Assembly: GCA_964654695.1 (NCBI GenBank)
Contig: CAZZKJ010000006.1
Span: forward strand, 32,873 to 96,872
Length of the DNA: 64,000 nt
Source: CAZZKJ01 sp964654695
GTDB taxonomy: Bacteria; Krumholzibacteriota; Krumholzibacteriia; WVZY01
Reading direction: 5' to 3'
Positions within the stretch are counted from its first letter, which is position 1; each line of letters starts with the position of its first letter. Below are positions 44,500-53,769 of the stretch, one piece after another. The notes under the pieces are model-generated. The model saw only the letters and a list, made by a program, of their open reading frames with translations. It did not search any database and was not told the origin of the DNA. Both the position numbers and the translations under genes were made by a program.

Positions 44500-46043
44500 A
44501 GATGCAATTCGCAGACGCCTTTAACCAGTTGATAAGAGAAAAGCAGATTGATAAACAATTGCTGCTCGAAACACTTACTGCGGGATTGAGTTCGGCCGTC
44601 AAGAAGAAATACGGTATGGGTGCGGAAGTTGAAGTTGTGGAAAACAGCCGGGGCGGGATCGAGCTTTTTCTGCTGAAGACAGTAGTTGAAAACGTGGAAA
44701 CTCCCGGAGCGGAAGTTACCTTGGAGGAAGCCAAACTCGAAGATAAGAAAGCAAAACTTGGAAGCACCTTGAAAACAAACATTCCATTCTCGGATTTCGG
44801 AAGGAACGCCATACAGATCACGAAACAAATCTTGACCCAAAGAATCAGAGAATTCGAGAGGGACAGGACTTATGAAGACTTCAAGGATAGAATCGGCGAA
44901 ATAGTCTCCGGTTCGGTTCAGCAGATAGACCGGAGCGGTATCCTTGTTAATCTCGGCAATGCCGAAGCAACCCTTCCTTCCCGGGAGCAGATCAGGCGAG
45001 AACGCTACATGCAGGGATCTTCCATAAGAGCCTGCATAACTAAGGTCGACAAGGACGCGAAGGGGGCCATGATAGAGCTTTCCAGAACCAGTTCGGGATT
45101 TCTAAGAAAGTTGTTCGCCCAGGAGGTGCCCGAAATATACGAAAGCCTGATAGAGATCAAGAGCGTTGCCAGAGAAGCCGGCGGAAGGGCGAAAATAGCG
45201 GTTTTCTCGCGCGACGAGAGGGTGGACGCGGTCGGCGCCTGCGTGGGAATGAAAGGCTCGAGAGTGCAGGCCGTCGTCAACGAACTCAGTGGAGAGCGAA
45301 TAGATATAGTACCATGGAGCGAGGATATTACCGCTTTTATAACCAGAGCCCTGTCTCCGGCGAAGATTGCAGCGGTGCGCGTCGATAATCCCAATAAAAC
45401 CGTATTGGCCATAGTTGAGGAAGATCAGCTTTCTCTTGCTATCGGCAAGGATGGGCAAAATGTGCGTCTCGCTTCAAAACTGACGGGATGGCACATTGAT
45501 CTCATTTCATCCAGAGAGCAGGAGCAAAGAGACCGCCTGCAGGAGCAGTTGGCCATGTCGATAGAAGAAATGGTCGGGGTAACACCCAAGATAGCCGAAA
45601 AGCTGAAACAAGCGGGCATTTCGACCGTGCAGAAATTATCAAAAGCTACGGATGAGGAACTTCTTGAACTGCCCGGGCTAGGCCCAAAATCGGTGGAAAA
45701 ACTGAAATCAACTGCTGCTAAAACAATGAATGAACTTCAAAATGCCCTGGAAGAGCTTATAAAAATAGAAAATGAAGAAAGGGAAAAAGCCAAAAAGGAT
45801 GAGAAGCCGCTCTTTGATGAAGAGATGCTCGATGAGGGAAACGATGAAAAGGATAAGGGTGTAAAAGATGATGAAGGGGATGTCCCAACGGAAGAAGCAT
45901 TATTCGGAAATGCGGAAGAAGAAATCCCTGGAGATGAAGTCCCGGAGGAAGCAGCAGACTCGGCTCCCGGCCCGGAAGGAGAAATAGAAGTAGAGGAATC
46001 TGCCGGCGGGGAAGGCGGCGCTGAAATCAGCGATAAGCGGTAA
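44496..46043 (+). CDS. nusA: Transcription elongation/termination factor NusA with acidic tail
   Basis: NusA binds RNA polymerase and nascent RNA and modulates pausing, termination and antitermination. The 515-residue protein has an N-terminal polymerase-binding domain (residues 1-130), an S1 domain (about 135-200), two KH domains (about 230-345, including VGMKGSRVQAVV and IGKDGQNVRLA) and one helix-hairpin-helix repeat (about 365-415). A very acidic tail of about 85 residues, rich in Glu, Asp and Gly, ends the protein. The tail is not part of the standard Bacillus or Escherichia coli layout. It overlaps rimP by four bases. Confidence 0.96.
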   Translation: MKMQFADAFNQLIREKQIDKQLLLETLTAGLSSAVKKKYGMGAEVEVVENSRGGIELFLLKTVVENVETPGAEVTLEEAKLEDKKAKLGSTLKTNIPFSDFGRNAIQITKQILTQRIREFERDRTYEDFKDRIGEIVSGSVQQIDRSGILVNLGNAEATLPSREQIRRERYMQGSSIRACITKVDKDAKGAMIELSRTSSGFLRKLFAQEVPEIYESLIEIKSVAREAGGRAKIAVFSRDERVDAVGACVGMKGSRVQAVVNELSGERIDIVPWSEDITAFITRALSPAKIAAVRVDNPNKTVLAIVEEDQLSLAIGKDGQNVRLASKLTGWHIDLISSREQEQRDRLQEQLAMSIEEMVGVTPKIAEKLKQAGISTVQKLSKATDEELLELPGLGPKSVEKLKSTAAKTMNELQNALEELIKIENEEREKAKKDEKPLFDEEMLDEGNDEKDKGVKDDEGDVPTEEALFGNAEEEIPGDEVPEEAADSAPGPEGEIEVEESAGGEGGAEISDKR

Positions 46044-46088
46044 TGTTGGCCATGGGGGAACTTTTTTATTAAGGAAGCGAGTTTAGAT

Positions 46089-48425
46089 TTGTCTGCAATG
46101 AGAATATATGAGCTTGCCAAGAAGTACGGCATCAGCAGCGAAGATCTTGTCGGGGCTTTGAAAAGCAGCGGCTTCAAAGTCAAGAGCCACATGAGCAGCG
46201 CCACCGATGAAATGATTGAAGCGGCACGCAGACGGTTCAGCAAAAAGAAAGCAGCTGAAAAGAAATCTTCAAATTCCAAAAGCGCCAAGAAAAAATCTTC
46301 ACGCGGGGCCGCAGAAAAAGCTCCTAAAAAAACCAGGACGGTATTAAAAGCAACTTCTGCATCTGCGAAATCCTCCAGTCCCAAGGATGTGAAATCAAGC
46401 AAAAAAAAGCCCGTTAACAAAATGAAACCCGCCGGGATAAAAAAAGAATCCGCATCAAAGCAGACAAGGACCAGAACTCCGGTAAAGTCATCCCGAGCGC
46501 CTGCCCACGGCCAATCCAAGCGATCCGGAGCGGCTAAGCCTAGAGCATCTACGGTTGAGCTTCAGCAAAAAGCCGTAAGAGAGAGCGTTCGCAGAACTCT
46601 TGCGAAACTGGAAGCCACGCGCAAAACCAGGCGGCGTAAGGAGAAGCCTAAGGAAAAAGAGCCTGAATATATTAAGTCCGTACGCGTAACCGAACAGGCG
46701 CCGGTCAAGGAACTTGCTGCGGCTTTTGAAGTTGACAGCACGGAAATAATTGATAAATGCGTGGAGTTGGGATCTCCGGTTGTCAATAATCAGTTAATAG
46801 AAAAAGAAATAATAGAACTGCTGGCGGAGGAATTCGGCAAAACAGTGGAATTCGAATCATCCTACGGGGATGCTCTTCTTGAAAAAGAAGAGACGGTGGA
46901 TCCATCAAAGCTGAAGTCCAGGCCGCCCGTAGTAACAGTAATGGGCCATGTTGACCACGGCAAGACATCAATACTCGATTATATAAGAAAAACCAATATC
47001 GCCGGCGGCGAGGCCGGCGGTATAACCCAGCATATCGGCGCCTATCAGGTTTCTGCCAGCGGTGGAGTGATCACTTTTATCGACACTCCCGGTCATGAGG
47101 CGTTTACTTCCATGAGGGCAAGGGGAGCAGGTATTACGGATATCGTCGTTCTTGTTGTAGCCGCCGATGATGGGGTAATGCCTCAGACCGTAGAAGCAAT
47201 TAATCATTCTCTTGCGGCCGGCGTTCCAATAATAGTGGCGATAAATAAAATTGATCTGCCGGGAGTTTCAACTGATACGATCAAAAAGCAGCTGTCTGAA
47301 AGGAATGTTCTGGTTGAGGAATTCGGCGGTGATGTTTTATGCCAGGAGGTATCCGCTAAAACGGGCAAGGGAATTGACAAGCTTCTCGAAACCATCAATC
47401 TGCAGGCTGAGCTTCTGGAATTGAAGGCCATGGAGGAAGGATCCGCGAAGGGAGTTATTATAGAGGTAAAAAAGGATGAGGGAAGGGGAGTCCTGTGCAC
47501 CCTCTTGGTTAAAGGCGGCACTCTTCATATCGGGGACACATTTATAGCCGGCATGCATTACGGAAAGGTCAAGGCGCTTCTTGACTACAAGGGTAAACCG
47601 GGAAACTCGATCAAGCCTTCAACTCCGGTTATGGTTCTCGGCAGCAACGGGGTTCCAAACGCTGGAGAGGATTTCATAGCCGTCGACAATGAACACCAGG
47701 CTCGCGAAATAAGCCTAAAGCGCCGGGAAATCCAAAGAGAAAGAAGCATGCGTTCTGCAAAGAGGATGACTCTGGAAGAACTCTATTCACAAATTCAGAA
47801 CGGCGACGTGAAGGAACTTCTACTGATCCTGAAAGGGGATACCGACGGTTCAATCGGCGCTCTGAAAGAAAGCCTTTTAAATCTGTCGAATGATGCCGTC
47901 AAAGTGAGGATTATTCACTCCGGCGTGGGCGCGATTACTGAATCAGATGTTTTGCTGGCGGCGAGTTCGAACGCGCTTATTATAGGCTTCAACGTAAAAG
48001 CTTCCCCGAAATCGGAAGGGCTTGCTCAGAAGGAACATGTTGAAATAAGGAATTATAATATCATTTATGAGTGCCTCTCCGAGATGAAGGATGCTATGAC
48101 GGGAATGCTCGAACCTGAACTTGTTGAGAAGGTTCTAGGCAGAGCCGAGGTTCGCAAAATATTTAAAATATCGAGGCTGGGTAAAATAGCCGGATCGATG
48201 GTTATTGAGGGATCAATCACCAGGAATTCCCAAGCCAGGGTGATAAGGGAAGACGAAACGCTTCATACCGGCAAGGTTAATTCCCTCAAGAGATTCCAGG
48301 ATGACGTCAAAGACGTACAAAAGGATTTCGAATGCGGCATCGGAGTGGCCGGGTTCAACGATCTGCAAGAAGGAGATATAATCGAAACCTATATTATCGA
48401 GCAGAAATCCAAGATTATGCTGTAA
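46089..48425 (+). CDS. infB: Translation initiation factor IF-2
   Basis: IF-2 brings initiator tRNA to the ribosome. The 778-residue protein has the small N-terminal IF2N motif (RIYELAKKYGISSEDLV), a basic low-complexity linker rich in Lys and Ser (about residues 52-160), a second N-terminal domain, then the GTPase core with GHVDHGKTS, DTPGHEAF and NKID, followed by domains II to IV. The TTG at 46089 has AAGGAAG eleven bases upstream and is chosen, while the ATG at 46098 is the other candidate. It lies between nusA and a DUF503 gene, the usual order. Confidence 0.96.
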   Translation: MSAMRIYELAKKYGISSEDLVGALKSSGFKVKSHMSSATDEMIEAARRRFSKKKAAEKKSSNSKSAKKKSSRGAAEKAPKKTRTVLKATSASAKSSSPKDVKSSKKKPVNKMKPAGIKKESASKQTRTRTPVKSSRAPAHGQSKRSGAAKPRASTVELQQKAVRESVRRTLAKLEATRKTRRRKEKPKEKEPEYIKSVRVTEQAPVKELAAAFEVDSTEIIDKCVELGSPVVNNQLIEKEIIELLAEEFGKTVEFESSYGDALLEKEETVDPSKLKSRPPVVTVMGHVDHGKTSILDYIRKTNIAGGEAGGITQHIGAYQVSASGGVITFIDTPGHEAFTSMRARGAGITDIVVLVVAADDGVMPQTVEAINHSLAAGVPIIVAINKIDLPGVSTDTIKKQLSERNVLVEEFGGDVLCQEVSAKTGKGIDKLLETINLQAELLELKAMEEGSAKGVIIEVKKDEGRGVLCTLLVKGGTLHIGDTFIAGMHYGKVKALLDYKGKPGNSIKPSTPVMVLGSNGVPNAGEDFIAVDNEHQAREISLKRREIQRERSMRSAKRMTLEELYSQIQNGDVKELLLILKGDTDGSIGALKESLLNLSNDAVKVRIIHSGVGAITESDVLLAASSNALIIGFNVKASPKSEGLAQKEHVEIRNYNIIYECLSEMKDAMTGMLEPELVEKVLGRAEVRKIFKISRLGKIAGSMVIEGSITRNSQARVIREDETLHTGKVNSLKRFQDDVKDVQKDFECGIGVAGFNDLQEGDIIETYIIEQKSKIML

Positions 48426-48449
48426 TGACCGGCCTCCGCCCGATTTGTC

Positions 48450-48731
48450 ATGATCGTCAAGCTCCTTACTATAGATCTCTTCCTTCCGGAAACTTCTTCT
48501 TTAAAAGAGAAAAGGTTTGTTCTTGCGAGTTTAAAAACAAAACTTCGCAAAAAGTTCAATGTGGCTGTATCCGAAGTGGCTTTTCAAGATAAATGGCAGA
48601 GATGCCGTCTCGCGGTCGTTACGGTTGGCCCGGACAGGAAAATAGTAGATTCGGGATGCGATAAAGCTCTCAGGCTTATCCAAGACGATTACAGGGCTGA
48701 AGTGCTCGACTATTTTCAAGAATTGAGATGA
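48450..48731 (+). CDS. DUF503 (YlxP-like) protein
   Basis: This 93-residue protein belongs to the DUF503 family, found between infB and rbfA in many bacteria. The family pattern is clear: a hydrophobic first strand, LKEKR at about residues 18-22, then VAVSEVAFQDKWQRCRLAVVTV near residue 38. The function is unknown. A link to ribosome assembly is often suggested from the gene order. A good ribosome binding site is not visible, so coupling to infB may help. Confidence 0.9.
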   Translation: MIVKLLTIDLFLPETSSLKEKRFVLASLKTKLRKKFNVAVSEVAFQDKWQRCRLAVVTVGPDRKIVDSGCDKALRLIQDDYRAEVLDYFQELR

Positions 48732-48732
48732 C

Positions 48733-49107
48733 GTGAGTAAGATGGCAAAATCTTTTCGAATAGAAAAACTCAACGATGCAATTAAGAAACTGCTTGGCGA
48801 GTTCCTTTTTACCAAAATCAAGGATCCCCGCATAGGTTTTATTACCATAACGGCCGTAAAAACCGCTTCCGATTTGACAAGCGCGAAAGTCTTCTATTCA
48901 GTCATGGGAAATGAAGAGAAACGCAGGGAAACCGCGCAGGGATTAGCGAGTGCGGGAGCATTCTTGAGGAAAACCATCGGCAAAGAACTCAAGCTCAGGC
49001 ATTCCCCGGAGCTGAGATTCTTTTATGATGATACGCTTGACAGAGCGATGGCGATACAAGAAACCTTAGACGAATTGAATAAGAAAAAAAACGGAGAATC
49101 CTGCTAA
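48733..49107 (+). CDS. rbfA: Ribosome-binding factor A
   Basis: RbfA aids 16S rRNA 5' end processing and cold adaptation of 30S assembly. The protein has 124 residues from GTG 48733 or 121 from ATG 48742. The one-domain KH-like fold is visible in KDPRIGFITITAVKTASDL near residue 34 and the C-terminal LRHSPELRFFYDDTLDRAM motif. The GTG starts one base after the DUF503 stop, which suggests coupling. The choice of start is uncertain because neither has a clear Shine-Dalgarno sequence. Confidence 0.95.
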   Translation: MSKMAKSFRIEKLNDAIKKLLGEFLFTKIKDPRIGFITITAVKTASDLTSAKVFYSVMGNEEKRRETAQGLASAGAFLRKTIGKELKLRHSPELRFFYDDTLDRAMAIQETLDELNKKKNGESC

Positions 49108-49155
49108 ATGTTTACCGGACTGGGTCCTGTTTAACCCCTCGGAATAGTCTGAATC

Positions 49156-49184
49156 CTCCGTGGGGATTTGAATAATCCCGGGAG
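49156..49184 (+). promoter_or_regulatory. Hairpin that may cover the truB ribosome binding site
   Basis: GGGATT at 49163-49168 pairs with AATCCC at 49174-49179 around a five-base loop. CTCC at 49156-49159 can pair with GGAG at 49181-49184, which is most of the truB ribosome binding site. This could lower truB translation in this 85-base gap after rbfA. Confidence 0.35.
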
Positions 49185-49192
49185 AATCCTGA

Positions 49193-50125
49193 GTGAACCG
49201 CAAGGAATTTGAAAACAAGCTTTTCATAATAAATAAAAGCCGGGGCCCAACATCATTCGATGTTGTGAAGGCTTTTCGATCCGCTACTGCCGTAAAAAAA
49301 GCCGGACATGCGGGAACGCTCGACCCGCTCGCCGAGGGGGTTCTGATTATATGTACGGGTCATGCAACCAAAGCGACCGGCTATTTCATGGACCTTCCGA
49401 AAACATACGAATTCAGGGTGCATCTCGGTATAGCAACCTCTACTCTCGATAGTGAAGGGGAGGTTACTCGAAGCGCCGATTGCCCTGATTTTTCACTCAA
49501 TGATATCAAGGATGCAGCAAATTCATTTGTCGGGTCTCAAGAACAGGAACCCCCCATGTTTTCAGCTTTGAAGCAAAACGGCAAAAGATTATACGAACTC
49601 GCCAGGGAAGGCAAGAAAGCCGAAATAGTAAAACGAATGATTCGCATTTATGCTTTCGATATTTTGGACTTATCGCTCCCTTTTGTTGATTTTCGTCTCG
49701 ATTGTTCACGCGGCACATATGTGCGGGCGCTGGCCCGAGATATTGGCAACAAGCTGGGAATGCCCGCTCATGTTGCCAAACTTGTTCGGACCCGAATAGG
49801 ACCATTTGATATTGAAGCTTCGTTTCCCGACCAGCTTCTTTTCAAAGAACTTGTGAACGATTTAAAGGGGAAAGATTTATCGGATGCTCTGGAATTTATG
49901 CCGGCGATGGTTGTAACCGAGAAAGCATCCATGGGATTGATAAAAGGCCTCATTCCCAGAAGGAAGGATATCATTAAAACGATCGGTGCGATTACCCCGG
50001 GATATTTCGTCCGCGTATTAGATAAAGACGGCAGGCTTATGGCGATCGCGCATGCGGATGAAAAAAATTCAGGGCTGGACGGGTATAAACTCTTCAACAG
50101 CACTGGAAAGGGAGGAGGATTGTAA
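49193..50125 (+). CDS. truB: tRNA pseudouridine(55) synthase TruB
   Basis: TruB makes pseudouridine 55 in the T-loop of tRNAs. The 310-residue protein begins with the substrate-binding GPTSFDVVKAF segment and carries the catalytic aspartate in AGTLDPLAEGVL near residue 44. The GTG start has GGGAG eight bases upstream, and a hairpin overlaps that site. Its stop is directly followed by the ribF start. It fits the standard infB-rbfA-truB-ribF order, with no DHH-family phosphoesterase gene between rbfA and truB. Confidence 0.97.
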   Translation: MNRKEFENKLFIINKSRGPTSFDVVKAFRSATAVKKAGHAGTLDPLAEGVLIICTGHATKATGYFMDLPKTYEFRVHLGIATSTLDSEGEVTRSADCPDFSLNDIKDAANSFVGSQEQEPPMFSALKQNGKRLYELAREGKKAEIVKRMIRIYAFDILDLSLPFVDFRLDCSRGTYVRALARDIGNKLGMPAHVAKLVRTRIGPFDIEASFPDQLLFKELVNDLKGKDLSDALEFMPAMVVTEKASMGLIKGLIPRRKDIIKTIGAITPGYFVRVLDKDGRLMAIAHADEKNSGLDGYKLFNSTGKGGGL

Positions 50126-51097
50126 GTGAGAATCCTATCGTCCCTGGAGGAGATTGCGGCGGTTGGGTTGAAAAACTCCGCAGTTACGATTGGAGTTTTT
50201 GACGGCGTTCATCTGGGGCATGAGAGCATCATCGATAAATTGATTAAAACCAGGAATAATGAACATGCCGACAACGCAATTTTGATAACTTTTTCACCGC
50301 ATCCTCTGGCGGTAACTCATTCGCGGATTGAACCTCCCTTGCTTTCAACGATTGATGAAAGAATAGAGCTGCTGGGGAAATATCCATTGGATGGAATTTT
50401 CGTAATCGACTTTAATAAAGAAGTGGCCGATCTTAGCTACAAGCAATTTATAGATAAATTTCTTTTGCATGCCATGAATATGAAGCATTTGGTTATTGGA
50501 TATGATTTCCATCTCGGAAGGAACAGGGAAGGCGATCCCGATAAATTGAAAGGCCATGCCCGCAGGCACGGCTATAAATTGAAAGTTGTTGACCCGGTTG
50601 ATGTTAAGGGCGTGAAAATATCCAGCACTCAAATCCGGAATCTCCTGGTAGAGGGCGATTTTCAAAGCGCCCTCCATCTTCTCGGGCATCCCTACGTCAT
50701 GAAAGGCGGGGTTGTAACCGGGCACGGCCGCGGCCGATCGCTCGGATTCCCGACGGCTAATCTGGCTTTTGGGAGTCCGCGCAAGCTTTGGCCTTCCGGC
50801 GGCGTTTATGCTGTAAAAGCATCGATCGGGGATTTGACTCTGAATGGAATGATGAATATTGGGTCTTCTCCAACCATGAAAAAATTGCCGGCCGGAACCA
50901 GGGAAATAGAGATTCATCTGTTCGATTTCAACGATGATATATACGGCAAAGAATTGACGGTGTACTGTTTTGAGTACATTCGACCGGAGAAAAAATTTCC
51001 AAATCCCGAGACGCTCAAAAGGCAGCTTGAGATGGATAGAATAACCGTCGGCCGCTATTTTTCAGCCGGAGGGAGGGAACCGAATAAATGTGCATAA
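50126..51097 (+). CDS. ribF: Bifunctional riboflavin kinase / FAD synthetase
   Basis: RibF makes FMN from riboflavin and then FAD. The 323-residue protein has an N-terminal adenylyltransferase domain with GVFDGVHLGHE near residue 23 and the ISSTQIR motif near 167. The C-terminal flavokinase domain starts at about residue 185 with GHGRGRSLGFPTANL. The GTG start codon is adjacent to the truB stop, and the purine-rich AGGGAGGAGG just before it is a strong binding site inside truB. It is followed by the rpsO promoter region. Confidence 0.96.
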   Translation: MRILSSLEEIAAVGLKNSAVTIGVFDGVHLGHESIIDKLIKTRNNEHADNAILITFSPHPLAVTHSRIEPPLLSTIDERIELLGKYPLDGIFVIDFNKEVADLSYKQFIDKFLLHAMNMKHLVIGYDFHLGRNREGDPDKLKGHARRHGYKLKVVDPVDVKGVKISSTQIRNLLVEGDFQSALHLLGHPYVMKGGVVTGHGRGRSLGFPTANLAFGSPRKLWPSGGVYAVKASIGDLTLNGMMNIGSSPTMKKLPAGTREIEIHLFDFNDDIYGKELTVYCFEYIRPEKKFPNPETLKRQLEMDRITVGRYFSAGGREPNKCA

Positions 51098-51104
51098 ATA
51101 TTGC

Positions 51105-51133
51105 TTTACAAACACTTTATTATGTGTTAGCTT
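51105..51133 (+). promoter_or_regulatory. Extended -10 promoter for rpsO-pnp
   Basis: TTTACA at 51105-51110 and TAGCTT at 51128-51133 are 17 bases apart, and TGT just upstream of the -10 forms an extended -10 motif. Transcription would start near 51140, leaving a leader of about 130 bases before rpsO. Confidence 0.48.
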
Positions 51134-51139
51134 GACGCA

Positions 51140-51271
51140 TTCGGAGACGTTTAGTGGTATGTCGCTTTAAGGACAGCATCATATTTTCGAGGTGGCTTGA
51201 GCTTAACCTCACCGAATGGCTCAGGCTGCAGCCATCGTGTCGCAGACTTACGAGAAGGAGGTGATCAGACG
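51140..51271 (+). promoter_or_regulatory. Structured rpsO leader with a near-complete anti-Shine-Dalgarno complement
   Basis: The leader has GAGGT at 51189-51193 pairing with ACCTC at 51206-51210, and TGGCT near 51217 that can pair with AGCCA near 51230. AAGGAGGTGATC at 51255-51266 is a 12-base complement to the usual 16S rRNA 3' end, five bases before the ATG. S15 is known to repress its own translation in several bacteria through different leader structures, so an autoregulatory site is plausible here. Confidence 0.5.
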
Positions 51272-51541
51272 ATGGCGCTTTCGAAAGATCAGAAGCAAGT
51301 AATTATAGGAAAGTTTAAACTGCATAACAGCGACTCCGGCTCCCCCGAAGTACAAATAGCCCTTCTTACGGAACGTATAAGGATGCTCACGGAGCATTTT
51401 CAGACCCATAAGACGGACCATGCCTCGCGCAGGGGCCTGCTCAAACTCGTGGGACGCAGGAGAAAACTTCTTGATTATTTGAAACACAAAAAGATTGAAA
51501 ACTATAGAACTCTTATCAAAGAACTCAACCTGCGAAAATAA
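51272..51541 (+). CDS. rpsO: 30S ribosomal protein S15
   Basis: S15 binds the central domain of 16S rRNA early in assembly. The ATG at 51272 gives 89 residues starting MALSKDQKQ, the normal length. LHNSDSGSPEVQIALLTERI, the H-x-KDxxSRRGL-like segment (here HKTDHASRRGLLKLVGRRRKLLDYL) and the C-terminal end are all typical. The ribosome binding site is the strongest in the window. A longer frame that begins further upstream is rejected. It is followed by pnp, as in most bacteria. Confidence 0.98.
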   Translation: MALSKDQKQVIIGKFKLHNSDSGSPEVQIALLTERIRMLTEHFQTHKTDHASRRGLLKLVGRRRKLLDYLKHKKIENYRTLIKELNLRK

Positions 51542-51565
51542 CGCTCGACTCCGCGGTTTGCTCTC

Positions 51566-51585
51566 TTGTGATAATTCTATTACAA
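51566..51585 (+). repeat. Hairpin between rpsO and pnp
   Basis: An eight-pair stem with one G-U pair forms between 51566-51573 and 51578-51585, with a four-base AUUC loop. In enterobacteria a hairpin in this gap is cut by RNase III and controls pnp, so this could have a similar role. That is inference by analogy. Confidence 0.38.
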
Positions 51586-51652
51586 AGATGGATCAAGAGG
51601 TTTTTTTGCATTTTCTTACTGAAGTTTTTGGATTATTGCAAAGGTGGTTTGA

Positions 51653-53728
51653 ATGAAAAAGGTTTCGAATACAATTAATAACGAAACAATTACCATTGAA
51701 ACGGGCCGCATGGCCAAGCAGGCGGATGGTTCTGTTCTGATCAGCCAGGGCGGAACCGTGCTGCTGGTTACTGCCGTGGCTTCACGCAAACCGACTGAAA
51801 GGGATTTTCTTCCCTTATTCGTCGAATACCGGGAAAAACTCTACGCCGCCGGAAGAATACCCGGCGGATTTTTCAAGCGCGAGGGGCGTCCCGGAGAGAA
51901 AGAAACTCTCAATGCTCGGCTGATAGACCGGCCCCTAAGACCTCTTTTCGACGAGAACTTCAGGTACGAGATCCAGATCGCGGCCCAGGTGCTCAGTTAC
52001 GACGGTTCGAACCAGCCGGATATTCTGGGAATTACCGGAGCTTCGGCGGCGCTTGCGGTTTCTAATATTCCTTTTCCTGAAATCATTTCCGGAGTAAGGG
52101 TGGGCAGAATAAATGGAGAATTAGTAATAAACCCTCTTTTGGAGGATATAGAAAAAAGCGATATCGATATAATAATTGCAGGTTCCGATAATGCTGTTTT
52201 GATGGTTGAAGGCGGGGCATATGAAGTCGAAGAGGAAGACATGGTTCAGGCCATAGCTTTCGGGCATGAAAAAATAAAAAAACTGAATTCTCTGCAGAGA
52301 GAGCTGGTAGATCAAATCGACGTTAAGGAAAAGCGATTGATCGACCCCCCCCAGATTTTCGAGGATGTGGATGCGGCTGTCCAGCAGCGCTACCTGCCCC
52401 GCATCAAGGATGCTCTGAAAGTATCGGGAAAACTAGAACGCCAAAACCTCTTTGAGGCTATTTACAATGATGCCCAGGAAGAACTCAAAGATGATTTTCC
52501 CGAGAAAGAATCATATATCCGCGGATCGGTAGAAAAGCTCGAAAAGAATGAGGTCCGACGCCAGATCATCGAGGAGGGTAAACGGGTCGACGGCAGAGGC
52601 GAAAGCGATATCAGACAGATAAATTGCGAAGTAGGCGTTCTTCCCAGGACACATGGATCGGCTCTTTTTACGCGCGGCGAAACCCAAAGCCTGGTGGCTG
52701 CGACGCTGGGCACAACGCAAGATGAGCAGATGCTGGATACGATAGAGGGAGAGAGTTGGAAAAGATATATGCTTCACTATAACTTTCCTCCTTTCAGCGT
52801 CGGCGAAGTGGGAATGTTCCGGGGACCTGGAAGAAGGGAAATCGGCCATGGCGCCCTGGCAGAACGCGCAATCAAACCTCTGATTCCCAAAGACAGCGAT
52901 TTTCCCTATACGATAAGATTAGTATCCGACATTCTGGAATCCAACGGATCCAGTTCAATGGCCACGGTGTGCGCCGGCAGTCTTGCCCTGATGGACGCCG
53001 GTGTTCCCATCATGTCTCCTGTTGCCGGAATAGCGATGGGCCTGGTCATGGAAAACGGCAAGGTTTCAATTCTCAGTGATATTCTGGGCCTGGAAGATCA
53101 TCTCGGCGACATGGATTTCAAGGTTACCGGCACGAAAAAGGGAATCACTGCTTTTCAAATGGATGTAAAGATAGCCGGTGTTACAGAAGATATTCTCCGC
53201 AAGGCCTTGGAACAGGCTAAAAAGGGCCGGGAGCATATCCTGGATATCATGAACGGGACGATTTCCCAAACCAGAGAGAATATTTCCGTTTTCGCGCCAA
53301 AAATCACGATGATAAAGATCCACGTGGACAAAATTCGCGAGATTATTGGCCCCGGAGGCAAAGTTATTAGGAGTATTCAAGAGGAATCCGGCGCGACTAT
53401 CGAAGTAGAAGATGATGGTACCGTCAAGATAGCAGCAATCAATAAGGCCTCAAGCGATAAAGCTCTCAAACGGATAGAGGAAATAACCGCCGAGCCGGAA
53501 GTCGGCAAGATCTATGAGGGTGTTGTCAAAAGTATAGTTAATTTCGGCGCATTTATTGAAATACTGCCCGGCAAGGATGGTCTTCTTCATATATCAGAAA
53601 TTTCCCACCAGCGGACGAACAGCGTTGAAGATGTTTTTCAGGTTGGCGATAAAGTCAAAGTAAAAGTGATCAATATTAACGGCGATGGAAAAATCCGCTT
53701 GAGCAAGAAAGTACTTGAGACCGCCTAG
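51653..53728 (+). CDS. pnp: Polyribonucleotide nucleotidyltransferase (PNPase)
   Basis: PNPase degrades RNA from the 3' end using phosphate, and can also add nucleotides. The 691-residue protein has two RNase PH domains with a helical linker, then a KH domain (IIGPGGKVIRSIQEESGATIEV near residue 565) and an S1 domain (residues 620-690, VKSIVNFGAFIEILPGKDGLLH). The active-site motifs of the second RNase PH domain, such as SNGSSSMATVCAGSLALMDAGVP, are intact. AAAGGTGG precedes the ATG. An M16 peptidase gene follows after 41 bases. Confidence 0.98.
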   Translation: MKKVSNTINNETITIETGRMAKQADGSVLISQGGTVLLVTAVASRKPTERDFLPLFVEYREKLYAAGRIPGGFFKREGRPGEKETLNARLIDRPLRPLFDENFRYEIQIAAQVLSYDGSNQPDILGITGASAALAVSNIPFPEIISGVRVGRINGELVINPLLEDIEKSDIDIIIAGSDNAVLMVEGGAYEVEEEDMVQAIAFGHEKIKKLNSLQRELVDQIDVKEKRLIDPPQIFEDVDAAVQQRYLPRIKDALKVSGKLERQNLFEAIYNDAQEELKDDFPEKESYIRGSVEKLEKNEVRRQIIEEGKRVDGRGESDIRQINCEVGVLPRTHGSALFTRGETQSLVAATLGTTQDEQMLDTIEGESWKRYMLHYNFPPFSVGEVGMFRGPGRREIGHGALAERAIKPLIPKDSDFPYTIRLVSDILESNGSSSMATVCAGSLALMDAGVPIMSPVAGIAMGLVMENGKVSILSDILGLEDHLGDMDFKVTGTKKGITAFQMDVKIAGVTEDILRKALEQAKKGREHILDIMNGTISQTRENISVFAPKITMIKIHVDKIREIIGPGGKVIRSIQEESGATIEVEDDGTVKIAAINKASSDKALKRIEEITAEPEVGKIYEGVVKSIVNFGAFIEILPGKDGLLHISEISHQRTNSVEDVFQVGDKVKVKVININGDGKIRLSKKVLETA

Positions 53729-53769
53729 GATCATAATCCTGGGATATACCTTCATTCATCGGTGGCGTC

